From Caulobacteraceae bacterium (GTDB lineage: Bacteria > Pseudomonadota > Alphaproteobacteria > Caulobacterales > Caulobacteraceae), in the NCBI GenBank assembly GCA_947475415.1, contig CANJLH010000008.1:62001-126000 (forward strand): a stretch of 64,000 bases of DNA. The letters are read 5' to 3'. A model generated the notes under the pieces. It worked only from the letters and a program-made list of their open reading frames with translations, was not told the origin of the DNA and made no database searches. How positions within the stretch are numbered: the first letter of the stretch is position 1; every line of letters starts with the position of its first letter. Made by a program: the position numbers and the translations under genes. This document shows, piece after piece, positions 47,690 to 58,389 of this stretch.

Positions 47690-48361
47690 ATGGCCCGCCA
47701 GCTTCGGCTGAGCCTTCGCGGTTCCCCGGACTACAGCCGCGCAAGGTTCGCCGAGGGTCCCTCGAACACCCAAGCCGTAGCGGCGGTGGACGCCTGGCCC
47801 GCTTGGCACGCAGGGACCCTTGCCCTCATAGGTCCGGAAGGCGCGGGAAAGACCCATCTGGCGCGCGCCTGGGCCGATGCGGCGGACGCCGTTGTGCTTG
47901 AGCGGGAACTCCCCGACCTGGACCTTGGCGCCGGTCGCCCGGTGCTAGTGGAAGATGTCGACCGGGGCATGTCGGAGGAAGCGCTGTTCCACCTGATCAA
48001 CATGGCCGGGCGGGCGGGCGGTGGTTTGCTGGTCACCGCACGCACCCCGCCGCGCGCCTGGCCGGCCAAACTGCCTGATCTGCGCTCGCGTTTGAACGCT
48101 CTGCCACTCGCTTTGATCGAGGCGCCCTGCGACATCGTGCTGGAAGCCGTTCTTAGGAAATTGTTCCGCGAGCGGAGCATTCGACCGAAACCTGATGTCT
48201 TTCCGTACCTGCTGCGGAGGATGGAAAGGTCCGTGGTCCACGCCCGTGAAATCGTTCGGCGCATTGACGAGGCGGGCGATGAATCCGGGCGCGCGATTTC
48301 ACGCGCTCTGGCCCGTCAAATTCTTGATGGCGATAATGAGAATCTTGACCTTTTCGAGTGA
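47690..48361 (+). CDS. hdaA: HdaA, DnaA-related regulator of replication initiation
   Basis: Short AAA+ protein (223 residues) that with the beta clamp stimulates hydrolysis of DnaA-ATP, preventing re-initiation. The N-terminal QLRLSL (residues 4-9) fits a clamp-binding motif. Walker A is GPEGAGKTHLARAW and Walker B VLVEDVDRG. It lacks the DnaA C-terminal DNA-binding domain. Placed upstream of ppk-ppx, as in Caulobacter. Start ATG 47690 (MARQLRLSLR). Confidence 0.93.
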   Translation: MARQLRLSLRGSPDYSRARFAEGPSNTQAVAAVDAWPAWHAGTLALIGPEGAGKTHLARAWADAADAVVLERELPDLDLGAGRPVLVEDVDRGMSEEALFHLINMAGRAGGGLLVTARTPPRAWPAKLPDLRSRLNALPLALIEAPCDIVLEAVLRKLFRERSIRPKPDVFPYLLRRMERSVVHAREIVRRIDEAGDESGRAISRALARQILDGDNENLDLFE

Positions 48362-48404
48362 ACACTTACCCCGCTAGAATGACGCCAAGTCAGGAGCGAG
48401 TTGG

Positions 48405-50612
48405 ATGAACGACGCCACAGCGATCAACGCCCATGCAGTGGCGGCGGCTGTGCGTGCGCACCACAGCTGGGATGACAAGCTCGCGGAATCTCCAGACCGG
48501 TTCTTCAACCGCGAACTCTCCTGGCTGGCCTTCAACCGGCGCGTGCTCGCCGAGAGCAAGAATTCCCGGCACCCGCTCCTGGAGCGGCTGCGTTTCCTGG
48601 CGATCAGCGCCAACAACCTCGACGAATTCTACATGGTCCGCGTGGCGGGCCTGAAGGCGCAGGTTCGTGAAGGCGTTCGCGCCCTGAGCCAGGATGGCTT
48701 GTCCGCCTCAGAGCAGTTAAAGCGCATCAACGCTGAGGCCGCAGATCTGATGGCCGACCAACAAGTCCGTTGGGGCGAGCTGTGCAGCGAACTTGCCGAT
48801 GAGGGCCTTCGGGTGGTCCTGCCCGCGGACGTCACGGCGGCTGAACACAAATTCCTGGATGAGCAGTTTCTCACCCAATTATTCCCGATCCTCACGCCGC
48901 TGGCGATCGACCCGGCGCACCCGTTCCCCTTCATCCCGAACTTGGCGTTTTCCTACGTCCTGAAGCTGAAGCGTACGCTGGACGGACGTGTGCTCTACGC
49001 GCTGGTGCCGATTCCTGCTCAGGTGGCCCGGTTCTGGGAACTCACCGGAGGCAATGGCCGGCGGAAAGCTCTGCGGCGCTTCATTTCACTCGAAAACGTT
49101 GTCTCCCTTTGTCTGGATCACCTGTTTCCCGGATGTGAGGTCCTCAGTCAGGGCGTGTTCCGCTTGATCCGGGACTCCGACGTCGAAGTCGAAGAGGAAG
49201 CCGAGGATCTCGTGCGCGAGTTCGAGGCCGCGCTGAAACAGCGGCGCATGGGTTCGGTGGTGCGGGTCGAGATCGAGGCCAGCATGCCGAAGGATCTGCG
49301 CGCCTTCATCACCTCCAACCTCGCCGCCAATCCCGAGGACCAGATCATAATCGAGGGCCTGTTGGGCCTGGACGAGCTGTCACAACTCATCCCTGCAGAT
49401 CGCGCGGACCTGAAATTCACGCCATTTGACGCGCGTTTTCCTGAGCGTATCCGCGACCACGCCGGCGACTGCTTCGCCGCCATTCGGGAAAAGGACATCC
49501 TGGTCCACCATCCCTTCGAGAGCTTCGACGTGGTGGTCCAGTTCCTGCGACAGGCCGCGCGAGACCCCAATGTGCTGGCGATCAAGCAAACCCTCTACCG
49601 CACGTCCGACGACAGCCCGATCGTCGCGGCTCTGATCGAGGCTGCGGAGAACGGCAAGAACGTCACGGCGCTGGTGGAAATCAAGGCCCGCTTCGACGAG
49701 GCGGCGAACCTGAAGTGGGCCCGCGACCTGGAGCGCGCCGGGGTGCATGTCGTGTTTGGCTTTGTCGAATACAAAACCCACGGCAAGCTCTCGATGGTGG
49801 TCCGCCGCGAAGGCGAGGAGTTGCGCACCTATTGTCACTTCGGGACTGGCAACTACCACCCGGTCACCGCTCGCATCTACACAGACCTGTCGCTCTTCAC
49901 CACGGATCCGGCCATGGGCCGCGACTCAGCCCGGCTGTTCAATTACGTCACCGGCTACGCCTTGCCCAACCGGCTGGAACGGCTGTCTTTTTCGCCGGTA
50001 ACTATGAAGCGGGATCTTCTGGGTTTGATCGCCAAGGAAGCGGCGAACGCGGCTGCCGGGCGACCGGCTGGTATCTGGGCCAAGCTGAACGCCCTGGTGG
50101 ATCCGGTGCTGATCGACGCCCTGTACGCCGCCAGCCAGAGCGGTGTGAGCATCGATCTGGTGATCAGGGGCATTTGTTGCCTTCGGCCCGGTGTGAAGGG
50201 CCTTTCAGAAAACATTCGGGTGAAATCGATCGTCGGCCGGTTCCTGGAACATTCCCGAATCGTGGCCTTCGCCAACGGCGCACCCATGCCCTCAGGGGAA
50301 AACCGGGTTTTCATTTCATCGGCCGACTGGATGCCGCGGAACCTGGACCGCCGCGTGGAAGTCTTGACTCCGATTGAGAACCCCACCGTGCACCAGCAGG
50401 TGCTGCAGCAGATCATGGTGGCGAACCTGAAAGACGAGGCGCAAAGCTGGACGCTGGATGGCGATGGCCGCTATACGCGGGACCCGTCCTGGGACCACCC
50501 GAGCGCATTCTCCGCGCACGAGTATTTCATGACCAACCCCAGCCTCTCGGGACGAGGGCAAAAGGTGAAGGACATGCCGCGTGCGATCGATCATGTGGTC
50601 ACGCGAGGGTAG
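48405..50612 (+). CDS. ppk: Polyphosphate kinase 1
   Basis: Synthesises inorganic polyphosphate from ATP. The 735-residue length is standard. N-terminal [16 protein letters not shown] and [19 protein letters not shown], then the catalytic region [20 protein letters not shown] and [13 protein letters not shown], where His459 is the autophosphorylated residue, and [25 protein letters not shown] precedes the ATG. Overlaps ppx by 20 bases, so synthesis and breakdown enzymes are coupled. Confidence 0.98.
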   Translation: MNDATAINAHAVAAAVRAHHSWDDKLAESPDRFFNRELSWLAFNRRVLAESKNSRHPLLERLRFLAISANNLDEFYMVRVAGLKAQVREGVRALSQDGLSASEQLKRINAEAADLMADQQVRWGELCSELADEGLRVVLPADVTAAEHKFLDEQFLTQLFPILTPLAIDPAHPFPFIPNLAFSYVLKLKRTLDGRVLYALVPIPAQVARFWELTGGNGRRKALRRFISLENVVSLCLDHLFPGCEVLSQGVFRLIRDSDVEVEEEAEDLVREFEAALKQRRMGSVVRVEIEASMPKDLRAFITSNLAANPEDQIIIEGLLGLDELSQLIPADRADLKFTPFDARFPERIRDHAGDCFAAIREKDILVHHPFESFDVVVQFLRQAARDPNVLAIKQTLYRTSDDSPIVAALIEAAENGKNVTALVEIKARFDEAANLKWARDLERAGVHVVFGFVEYKTHGKLSMVVRREGEELRTYCHFGTGNYHPVTARIYTDLSLFTTDPAMGRDSARLFNYVTGYALPNRLERLSFSPVTMKRDLLGLIAKEAANAAAGRPAGIWAKLNALVDPVLIDALYAASQSGVSIDLVIRGICCLRPGVKGLSENIRVKSIVGRFLEHSRIVAFANGAPMPSGENRVFISSADWMPRNLDRRVEVLTPIENPTVHQQVLQQIMVANLKDEAQSWTLDGDGRYTRDPSWDHPSAFSAHEYFMTNPSLSGRGQKVKDMPRAIDHVVTRG

Positions 50613-52116
50613 CCCGGAAGACGCTCCCAGCGCGTTTGAAGCTCCGGTAGGCCGCCCCGCGGCGGTGATCGATGTCGGCTCCAACTCGGTGCGCCTGGTG
50701 GTTTATCGCCTGGAGGGCCGGGCGATCTGGACCGTCTTCAATGAAAAGGCGCTCGCGGGACTCGGTCAGAACCTTCCGCAAACTGGCCGCCTGTCGCCAC
50801 AGGGAGTCGAGACGGCGATGGCGGCGCTGCGCCGGTTCCGCGCCGTGCTGGAGGGTTTCGATCCGAACTCCGTCTACGCAGCCGCCACCGCCGCCGTGCG
50901 CGAGGCCAGCGACGGCCCTGAATTTCTAAGCCGTGTTCATGACGAAACCGGCCTGGAAGTTCGCTTGCTTTCCGGTGAGGAGGAGGCCCGCTATGGTGCG
51001 CTTGGCGTCATCGCCGGCGAGCCCGGCGCCGTGGGCGTGGTCGGGGACCTTGGTGGGTCGAGCCTGGAGCTGGTGCGCTTGGCCGACCGCAGTCCGGGTG
51101 ATGGCGTCACCCTGCCGCTAGGTCCATTCGCCCTCGGCGCGCCACGCGTCCTGGATACCGACCGCACCCGCAAGGCCATAGACCACCGCCTGAAGCGCCT
51201 GGAGCAGCGGTTCGCCGCGCCGACCTTCTATTCGGTGGGCGGTGGCTGGCGGAACCTGGCGCTGCTCCACATGGAGATGTCCGGTTATCCGCTGCACGTC
51301 ACCCACCAATACGAAATGTCCCGCTCCGAGGCGTTGGAGACCACTCGTTTCGCGGCCCGGCAATCGCGCCAATCGCTGGAGCGGATTGAGGGTCTTTCAC
51401 GCAAACGCTTCGAGACCCTCCCCTACGCCGCACTGGTCCTGGAGGCGCTGATCGAACGGCTGGACATCCAGCGGCTGGTGATCTCCGCCTTCGGCGTGCG
51501 CGAGGGAATTCTGTTCGAATCCATGTCAACGGCGGATCAGGCCCGCGATCCCCTGATCGTCGGTTGCGAGGCCCTGACCAGCTTCCGGGGGCTGTCTCAG
51601 GCCTTGGGGCGAGCGCTCGAGGCCTGGCTATTGCCAGCGTTTCTGGATCTCGCCCCGCTGTTTGGCGACCGCGACGCGGTGCTGCTCGCCGCCGCCTGCA
51701 GGCTGGCCGACGTGGGCGCGCGCCTGCATCCGGATCACCGCGCCGACGTGGTGTTCGAGCAAGTGCTGCGCTCGCCTATAGCCGGGATGAACCATCCGGA
51801 GCGCGCGTTCCTGGCTTGCACCATCTTTTCACGTCACACTGCAGCCACCACCACCCCCGAGCCGCAGGTCGTGGCGAGGCTGCTGACGCCGGAACGGCGG
51901 CTCCGGGCCAGGGCCCTGGGCTCGGCGATCCGGCTGGGCTGCGACCTGGCCGGCCGCAACCCCCGTATTCTGGAGAAATCCGCCCTGTCGATCCGGGATG
52001 GCCGCGTTAAGCTCACCGCCGTCCCTGACTGGAAAGATGTGCTGCTCGGCGAGCAAACCGCCAAACGGGCCGCCACCCTAGCCGGGGTCTTGGGCCTCAA
52101 GCTGAAGCTAGGTTGA
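50593..52116 (+). CDS. ppx: Exopolyphosphatase / Ppx-GppA phosphatase
   Basis: Hydrolyses polyphosphate (and possibly pppGpp). The 507-residue product has the ASKHA ATPase-fold motifs [61 protein letters not shown] and [15 protein letters not shown]-terminal HD-like region follows. ATG 50593 lies inside ppk; GTG 50581 is an alternative. The last 9 bases overlap the convergent rnd. Confidence 0.95.
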   Translation: MWSREGSPEDAPSAFEAPVGRPAAVIDVGSNSVRLVVYRLEGRAIWTVFNEKALAGLGQNLPQTGRLSPQGVETAMAALRRFRAVLEGFDPNSVYAAATAAVREASDGPEFLSRVHDETGLEVRLLSGEEEARYGALGVIAGEPGAVGVVGDLGGSSLELVRLADRSPGDGVTLPLGPFALGAPRVLDTDRTRKAIDHRLKRLEQRFAAPTFYSVGGGWRNLALLHMEMSGYPLHVTHQYEMSRSEALETTRFAARQSRQSLERIEGLSRKRFETLPYAALVLEALIERLDIQRLVISAFGVREGILFESMSTADQARDPLIVGCEALTSFRGLSQALGRALEAWLLPAFLDLAPLFGDRDAVLLAAACRLADVGARLHPDHRADVVFEQVLRSPIAGMNHPERAFLACTIFSRHTAATTTPEPQVVARLLTPERRLRARALGSAIRLGCDLAGRNPRILEKSALSIRDGRVKLTAVPDWKDVLLGEQTAKRAATLAGVLGLKLKLG

Positions 52117-53283
52117 AGCTGGCTTCGGCGCCCGGCGCACCTCCACGACCCGCACCCGCGCCCCGTCGAGAACCAGGCCCAGTTCACCGCGCTTGAGTTT
52201 CAGGGCGTCGGCGCCGAAAGCTTCGCGCCGCCAGCCGGTCAATGCGGGCGTGTCGGCGTCATCGTCATTGGCGATGAGCTCCAGATCGGAGACGGTGGCG
52301 ATCAGCTTTGAGGCGACACCGGCATCCTCCGCCCGAGCCTTCAACAGCACCTTGAGCAGTTCCACCACCGCCCCGGCGGCGGGCGATGACGGCGAGCGGC
52401 TCCGCTCGATCACGGGCGCATAACCTTCCGGATCGCGTAAGGATTCCCGCACGGCGGCCAGGAGGTCGGGGCCGAACCGCGAGCCAGCGAACCCCTTGGG
52501 CACCGAGCGCATCCGCTCCAGGGCCTCAGGCTCGGTAGGCGCCTGAGTTGCGATCTCGTCGATCGCCTCGTCCTTCAGGATCCGGCCACGGGGCTGATCG
52601 CGCAACTGGGCGGTGCGCTCGCGCCATGCGGCGACGCCGCGGAAAACGGCCAGGTAGCGGGCCGTGTGCTTGCGCGGGCGCAGGCGTTTCCAGGCGTTTT
52701 CCGGCTCCATGTCGTAGTTGGCCGGGTCGGTCAGGCCCTTCATATCGTCGGCCACCCAGGCGTAGCGGCCCTCCTTTTCCAGCCGCTCGTGCAGCATGGG
52801 GTAGAGCTTGGCCAAGTGGGTGACGTCGGCCAGGGCGTAGGTAAGCTGGTTCTCCGACAGAGGGCGGCGCGCCCAGTCTGTGAAGCGGCTGGACTTGTCC
52901 AGTTCGATTTTCAGCATCTGGCGCACCAGGGCGTCATAGGCGATCTGCTCGCCAAACCCGGCCGCCATGCCCGCCACCTGGGTATCGAACAACGGAACCG
53001 GAAGCGCTTTCAGATTATAGAAGATCTCCACATCCTGTCGCGCAGCATGGAATACCTTCAGAATGCTCGGATCACGCATCACCTCGAGAAAAGGTTCAAG
53101 GTCGATCCCCTCGGCTAGCGGATCAATGACCGCCTCGACGTTGGGCGCGGCGGCCTGGATCAGACAGAGCTTGGGCCAATAGGTCGTCTCGCGCATGAAC
53201 TCGGTGTCCACGGCGACAAAATCCTGGCCCTTGAGCTGATTGCAAAACGCCGCCAGGTCGGCGGTGGTGGTAATAGGCGTCAT
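52108..53283 (-). CDS. rnd: Ribonuclease D
   Basis: 3'-5' exonuclease that trims tRNA precursors. The 391-residue protein has the DEDD nuclease motifs [21 protein letters not shown] (Asp, Glu), [16 protein letters not shown] (Asp) and [16 protein letters not shown] (Tyr-Asp), then HRDC domains ([20 protein letters not shown]). Convergent on and slightly overlapping ppx; divergent from purM. Confidence 0.96.
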   Translation of the reverse strand: MTPITTTADLAAFCNQLKGQDFVAVDTEFMRETTYWPKLCLIQAAAPNVEAVIDPLAEGIDLEPFLEVMRDPSILKVFHAARQDVEIFYNLKALPVPLFDTQVAGMAAGFGEQIAYDALVRQMLKIELDKSSRFTDWARRPLSENQLTYALADVTHLAKLYPMLHERLEKEGRYAWVADDMKGLTDPANYDMEPENAWKRLRPRKHTARYLAVFRGVAAWRERTAQLRDQPRGRILKDEAIDEIATQAPTEPEALERMRSVPKGFAGSRFGPDLLAAVRESLRDPEGYAPVIERSRSPSSPAAGAVVELLKVLLKARAEDAGVASKLIATVSDLELIANDDDADTPALTGWRREAFGADALKLKRGELGLVLDGARVRVVEVRRAPKPAST

Positions 53284-53367
53284 CCGCTAGCTATAGCCTC
53301 TCGCACGCCCGAGTCTGCAAGTCCCGTGGCGCGCCACCGTCAAGATTCAACAAAGCGAAGCGTTTTC

Positions 53368-54393
53368 ATGACCGAGCGGCCGAACGGACTGACCTATGCG
53401 CAGGCCGGCGTCGATATCGAGGCGGGCGCCGCCCTGGTGGAGCGGATCAAGCCCCTGGCCAAGGCCACGCGGCGGCCAGGCGCGGAGGCGTCGCTGGGAG
53501 GCTTCGGCGCCCTGTTCGACCTTAAGGCCGCGGGATACGCAGACCCGCTGCTGGTCACCACCACCGATGGGGTGGGCACCAAGCTCAAGCTGGCCATAGA
53601 GACGGGTCGGCACGGAACGGTAGGGATCGATCTGGTCGCCATGTGCGTCAACGATCTGCTGGCCCAGGGCGCGGAACCGCTGATGTTCCTGGATTACTTC
53701 GCCACAGGTAAGCTGGATGTCGACGCGGCCGCAACCGTAGTGGCCGGGATCGCCGAAGGTTGCCGCCAGGCCGGAGCAGCGCTGGTGGGGGGCGAGACCG
53801 CCGAAATGCCGGGCATGTACGCCGAGGGCGATTATGATCTGGCCGGCTTTTCCGTGGGCGCGGTGGACCGCGACAAGGTGTTGCCCCGGTTTGACCGCCA
53901 ACGGGCCGGCGATCTGCTGATCGGGGTGGCCTCGTCGGGTCCGCATTCGAACGGATATTCCCTGATCCGCAGGATCGTCGAGCGCTCAGCGCTGGCGTGG
54001 AACGCCCCTGCGCCGTTCACGCAGGGCGTCGATCTGGCGGAAGCGCTGCTGGCCCCGACTCGGATTTATGTGAAGAGCGTGTTGCCCCAGATCCATGCCG
54101 GCCGCCTGAAGGGCCTGGCCCATATCACCGGCGGCGGACTGGTCGAAAATCCCCCGAGGGCGATCGTCGAGGGACTGGTTCCCAGGTTTGACTGGTCCGC
54201 GTGGGCGATGCCGCCGGTTTTCGAGTGGCTGCAGTCGACGGGCGGCGTCAGCGAACATGAGATGCGGCGGACATTCAACTGCGGCCTTGGGCTGGTGCTG
54301 ATCGCCGCCGCCCAGGATGCGCCGGCGGTGCTGGAAGGCCTGTTGGCGGCCGGAGAGGACGCCATGGTTTGCGGCGAGTTGGCCGCCGGCTGA
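53368..54393 (+). CDS. purM: Phosphoribosylformylglycinamidine cyclo-ligase
   Basis: Fifth step of purine synthesis (AIR synthetase). The 341-residue product starts [20 protein letters not shown] and has [61 protein letters not shown] and [14 protein letters not shown]. purN, which often follows purM, is not here. Two GANTC sites (53311-53315, 53344-53348) lie upstream. Confidence 0.97.
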   Translation: MTERPNGLTYAQAGVDIEAGAALVERIKPLAKATRRPGAEASLGGFGALFDLKAAGYADPLLVTTTDGVGTKLKLAIETGRHGTVGIDLVAMCVNDLLAQGAEPLMFLDYFATGKLDVDAAATVVAGIAEGCRQAGAALVGGETAEMPGMYAEGDYDLAGFSVGAVDRDKVLPRFDRQRAGDLLIGVASSGPHSNGYSLIRRIVERSALAWNAPAPFTQGVDLAEALLAPTRIYVKSVLPQIHAGRLKGLAHITGGGLVENPPRAIVEGLVPRFDWSAWAMPPVFEWLQSTGGVSEHEMRRTFNCGLGLVLIAAAQDAPAVLEGLLAAGEDAMVCGELAAG

Positions 54394-54435
54394 TGCGCAG
54401 CCCCACCATATCCGGGGGACTTTAGGGACTGCGCA
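54394..54435. other. Inverted repeat after purM
   Basis: TGCGCAG (54394-54400) is complementary to CTGCGCA (54429-54435), with CCCC/GGGG inside. It lies between convergent genes purM and the Ala/Pro-rich exported protein and may act as a transcription barrier, but has no T-run. Confidence 0.35.
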
Positions 54436-54445
54436 CCGGCGGAGG

Positions 54446-54787
54446 TTAGCGCCCGTGAGGCTTGGCGGCGACAGGCTTCGTCGCGGGCGTGGGCGTTTCC
54501 TTCTCAGGCGTATGCGCGACGTCGGCTTCGGCGGACTTGCCCATGTCGACACTGTCGGAGGCCGGGCTCGTCTGACCTGTGGCTGACAGCGAACTGGCGG
54601 CCGTTGAAGGAGCCGGCGTGGATTCTGTCACCAGCATGCTGGTCGGCGCAGCGGACATTGTCGCCGCGGGCGCCGCCTGGGCGACCGGATAGGCCGGTTT
54701 GGCCGGTGCGGCCGGCTCGGCGAACGCTGGCGCGGCGCCCAGAAGTGCGGCCAGGATAAACGATGCGGTGGTCAGGGGGAGGTTCAT
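54446..54787 (-). CDS. Hypothetical exported protein, Ala/Pro/Thr-rich
   Basis: A 113-residue protein with a clean Sec signal peptide (LPLTTASFILAALLGAAPAFA, cut before EP). The mature part is low-complexity, dominated by Ala, Pro, Thr and Ser, with no Cys and no domain; it looks disordered. GGAG precedes the ATG at an appropriate distance. Real gene is likely because of the signal peptide and ribosome-binding site; function unknown. Confidence 0.6.
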   Translation of the reverse strand: MNLPLTTASFILAALLGAAPAFAEPAAPAKPAYPVAQAAPAATMSAAPTSMLVTESTPAPSTAASSLSATGQTSPASDSVDMGKSAEADVAHTPEKETPTPATKPVAAKPHGR

Positions 54788-54941
54788 CGGTGGTCTCCTT
54801 TTCCGCCCGACCTGTGCCGAGCGGTGTTGCGAAGGCCGCCTTTCATCCCTGCTTCTGGGCTTCAGCGGGGCGACAAAAGGTTAATTCGTCGCGCCCGCCC
54901 TAACATCCGCCGTGTTACGGCCCCAGTTCCTGTGACGCTTG

Positions 54942-55361
54942 TCAGCCCGGAATATCGGCTTCAGTGAAGAACTGCGCGATCTCGATCTTGGCGTTTTCCT
55001 GGCTATCGGAGCCGTGGACTGAATTTTCGCCGACGTTTTTGGCGAAGGCCTTGCGGATCGTGCCCGCCGCAGCGTCGGCAGGGTTGGTGGCGCCCATCAC
55101 TTCGCGATAGCGGGCGACGGCGTTTTCGCCTTCCAGAACCTGCACCACCACTGGCTGAGCGGTCATCTGGGCGACCAGTTCGCCGTAGAACGGACGCTCC
55201 TTATGGACTTCGTAGAATTTTTTCGCCTGGGCTTCGGTCAGCCGGATGCGACGCTGGGCGACGATGCGCAGGCCGGCGTCCTCGATCATGGCGTTGATTT
55301 TTCCGGTGAGATTACGCTCGGTGGCGTCCGGCTTGAGGATCGAGAAGGTGCGTTCGGTCAT
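54942..55361 (-). CDS. ndk: Nucleoside diphosphate kinase
   Basis: Balances NTP pools by phosphate transfer through an active-site His. The 139-residue length is standard, starting [17 protein letters not shown], with the catalytic His in [20 protein letters not shown] and [24 protein letters not shown] substrate block. Start 55361 is the family start. Divergent from the ABC-F gene (79-base gap). Confidence 0.98.
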   Translation of the reverse strand: MTERTFSILKPDATERNLTGKINAMIEDAGLRIVAQRRIRLTEAQAKKFYEVHKERPFYGELVAQMTAQPVVVQVLEGENAVARYREVMGATNPADAAAGTIRKAFAKNVGENSVHGSDSQENAKIEIAQFFTEADIPG

Positions 55362-55440
55362 GTTTCGTCCGGAGCGTTTGTTGCGTTGCGGGAGGCGCGG
55401 CTTATAGACGGCGGCTTCGTTCGCCTCAAGCCGCCCGGTC

Positions 55441-57324
55441 ATGCTTCAGATTCAGAACCTCGTTTTCGACGCCTGGGGGCGGCGTTTCTTCGACGGCGCT
55501 TCCGTCTCCCTGCCCCGGGACTCCAAGGTTGGCCTCGTGGGCCGCAACGGGGTGGGCAAAACCACGTTGTTCAAACTGATCCGGGGTGAACTCGTCCTGG
55601 GCTCCGGTGAGATCGGAATGCCGAAAGCCGCCCGAATCGGCTCGGTGGACCAGGAACACCCCGCAACGGCGGTCAGCCTGATCGACACGGTGCTGGCGGC
55701 CGACGAGCGCCGCGCGAACCTGATCGCCGAGCTCGATACCGCCGAACCGGAACACCTGGGCGAGGTCTATGCCCGGTTGAGCGAGATCGACGCCGATCGC
55801 GCGCCATCCCGAGCTGCGGAGATCTTGGCCGGACTTGGCTTCACCAACGCCGACCTGGCTCGTCCCATGTCGGAATTTTCCGGCGGCTGGCGGATGCGGG
55901 TGGCCCTGGCCGCGGCCCTGTTCGCCGAGCCGGATCTGCTGCTGCTGGATGAGCCCACCAACTACCTGGACCTGGAGGGCGCGCTGTGGCTAGAGGCCCG
56001 GCTGCGGAAGTATCCCTACACGGCCATGGTCATCAGCCATGACCGGGAGCTTTTGAACAACTCCGTCAACCACATCCTGCATCTGGCCGACGGCAAGTTG
56101 GAGATCTATGCGGGCGGCTATGACGACTTCGAACGCCAGCGGGCCGAGAAGATGCGGCTGGCGGAGGCCATGCGAGGCAAGATCGAGGCGAAGCGGGCGC
56201 ACATGCAGGCCTTTGTCGATCGCTTCCGCGCCAAGGCCTCAAAGGCCACCCAGGCCCAGTCGCGGCTGAAGATGCTGGCCAAGCTGCCGCCTGTCACCGC
56301 GACGATCGAGGATCGCACCCTGCCCTTCACCCTGCCTTCACCGGAGCGGCCGCTGGCGCCGCCTCTGATCCGGGTGGAAGGGGTCAGCGTTGGCTATGGC
56401 GACGGGCCGCCGGTGCTGCGGGGCATGAATCTGCGGTTGGACATCGACGACCGCATCGGCCTCTTGGGCGTCAACGGGGCGGGCAAGTCCACCTTCGCCA
56501 AGATGGCCGCCGGCGCTCTGCCGATCAGTCACGGCCACATGCACCGCGACCGGCGCATGCGGGTGGGCTGGTTCCACCAGCACCAGATCGAAGCGATGGA
56601 CCCCACCGACACGCCGCTGGAGATCATCCGCCGCGCCCTGCCCGAGGCCAGCGAGGCGGCGCGCCGTTCGAAGCTGGCGCAGTTCGGCCTGCCCGCCCTG
56701 AAGGTGGAGACCACAGTCGCCAACCTCTCGGGGGGCGAACGCGCCCGCCTGCTGCTCAACATGGTGGCGATGGAACGACCGCACCTGCTTATCCTGGACG
56801 AGCCCACCAACCACCTGGACATCGATTCCCGCCGCGCGCTGCTGGACGCCCTCAACGACTACGACGGCGCAGTGATCCTGATCACCCACGACCGCTCGCT
56901 GATGGAGTTGGTGGCCGACCGGCTCTGGCTCGCAGCCGACGGAACCATCGCCCCGTTCGACGGCGACATGGAGGATTACGCCCGCTTCGTCCTGGACCGC
57001 GCCCGCGTCGCCGCCCGCGCGCCCTCGCAGATTGCGGCTATCGAGCCCCCGGCGCCGGCGCCGGCGCCTCAGCGCAAGCCCAAGGTCCCCACCGGGACGG
57101 CGCGACGCCGGGCTGAGGCCGCCGAAGCCGCGCTCGCCCGCGCCCACGCGGCGCTCAAGGATATCGATACGGCGCTGGCCGATCCTGGAGTTTTCACCGG
57201 AGATCCCGCCCGAGCCGCCGCGTTAGGCCGCCAGCGCAACGACGCTCAAGGCAAGGTGGACTCCGCCGAGGCTGAATGGCTGGCCGCACATGAAGCCTAT
57301 GAGGCGCTGAAGGTCGACGGGTGA
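55441..57324 (+). CDS. ABC-F family ATP-binding protein (Uup/YheS-like)
   Basis: A 627-residue soluble protein with two ABC ATPase domains in tandem and no membrane segments. Walker [12 protein letters not shown] and [13 protein letters not shown]. Signature: [12 protein letters not shown] and [12 protein letters not shown]. Walker [15 protein letters not shown] and [12 protein letters not shown] helical linker (about residues 225-290) separates them and a coiled-coil tail closes the protein. ABC-F proteins act on the ribosome E-site; the exact subgroup is uncertain. Confidence 0.93.
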   Translation: MLQIQNLVFDAWGRRFFDGASVSLPRDSKVGLVGRNGVGKTTLFKLIRGELVLGSGEIGMPKAARIGSVDQEHPATAVSLIDTVLAADERRANLIAELDTAEPEHLGEVYARLSEIDADRAPSRAAEILAGLGFTNADLARPMSEFSGGWRMRVALAAALFAEPDLLLLDEPTNYLDLEGALWLEARLRKYPYTAMVISHDRELLNNSVNHILHLADGKLEIYAGGYDDFERQRAEKMRLAEAMRGKIEAKRAHMQAFVDRFRAKASKATQAQSRLKMLAKLPPVTATIEDRTLPFTLPSPERPLAPPLIRVEGVSVGYGDGPPVLRGMNLRLDIDDRIGLLGVNGAGKSTFAKMAAGALPISHGHMHRDRRMRVGWFHQHQIEAMDPTDTPLEIIRRALPEASEAARRSKLAQFGLPALKVETTVANLSGGERARLLLNMVAMERPHLLILDEPTNHLDIDSRRALLDALNDYDGAVILITHDRSLMELVADRLWLAADGTIAPFDGDMEDYARFVLDRARVAARAPSQIAAIEPPAPAPAPQRKPKVPTGTARRRAEAAEAALARAHAALKDIDTALADPGVFTGDPARAAALGRQRNDAQGKVDSAEAEWLAAHEAYEALKVDG

Positions 57325-57512
57325 TCAGGCCCAGCTGCGCGGCCGACAAGGTTTCAGTCGCGCCTGCTTACGATCTTGCCACCGGCGCTTTTGTACGACC
57401 TGACTTGCCGTAAGGTTCAGAATGTTCGGCCGTGTAGACCGGCGGCCAGCGGCTTGGCGGACCGCGGGTTGAATGTATCCTCGGGTTCGTCATTTCAGAT
57501 CAGGAGCATCCC

Positions 57513-58376
57513 ATGGTCGCGTCCGTTTCTGCGCCGGCCCCAAGCGAGGCGATTGATCGGCATGCCGACACGCTGCGGCGGGACGGGTTCGTGATGCTGA
57601 AGGACGTGCTGAGCCTGGAACGCGTGGCGCAGCTCAACGCGGTTTGCGACCGGCTGATCAGCGCGCGCCCCGGCGAGGAGGCCTATAATTTTCCAGAGGT
57701 GGCCGAATACGAGCCGCTGGTGGCCGACATGATCGAAGAGCCGCTGGCGCTGGGCGTGGTGGTCAATGTGCTCGGCTACAATCTGGGACTCAACAATTCG
57801 CTCATCAATATTCGACCGCCGGTGGCGCCGGACAATGTTCCGAAGCCGGGCGAAATCCGCAAGATGGGCGTCGGGCGGATGGTCAATCTGGGCTGGCACC
57901 GTGACGGACCCTCGCCGCAATTTCCGCGCATCCAGACCTTTTCCTGCAAGGTCTGCTACGTACTGAGCGACATGAGTCGGCCTGGGCGCGGAAACACCAA
58001 GGTTATTCCGGGCAGCCACCTGCGCGCCGACCTGCAGCCCGACGGCGATCCCGAACGCAATCCCCCCGGCGCGATCGAAGTGCTGGGTGCGCCCGGCGAT
58101 GCGTTCATCTTCGACATGAACACCTGGCATGGAGCGGCGACCAACACGTCCGATGTCGAGCGGCGTCTGTTGTTCATCTCCTACAGTTACCTCTGGACGG
58201 CGGCGCAGGACGCAATAAATCCCACCGAAGCGGTGATGCGCGGCGCATCACCGCTTCGCCGACAGCTCTTCGGCGCCCTCTATTCCAGGCCGGTGGACCG
58301 CTGGATTCCCACCGAGGACATGTTGCCCCTGAAGGCCTTCTGGCGCGGCGGCGAACTCACCCGCAACTACGCCTGA
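57513..58376 (+). CDS. Phytanoyl-CoA dioxygenase (PhyH) family protein
   Basis: A 287-residue Fe(II)/2-oxoglutarate dioxygenase. The iron site is GWHRDGPSP (His-x-Asp) and MNTWHGAATN (His), and Arg in DVERRLLFISYSY probably binds 2-oxoglutarate. Members hydroxylate branched lipids or small molecules; the substrate is unknown. AGGAG lies eight bases before the ATG. Convergent with the acyl-CoA ligase gene (13-base gap). Confidence 0.9.
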   Translation: MVASVSAPAPSEAIDRHADTLRRDGFVMLKDVLSLERVAQLNAVCDRLISARPGEEAYNFPEVAEYEPLVADMIEEPLALGVVVNVLGYNLGLNNSLINIRPPVAPDNVPKPGEIRKMGVGRMVNLGWHRDGPSPQFPRIQTFSCKVCYVLSDMSRPGRGNTKVIPGSHLRADLQPDGDPERNPPGAIEVLGAPGDAFIFDMNTWHGAATNTSDVERRLLFISYSYLWTAAQDAINPTEAVMRGASPLRRQLFGALYSRPVDRWIPTEDMLPLKAFWRGGELTRNYA

Positions 58377-58389
58377 TTTCCAGCCGCGA

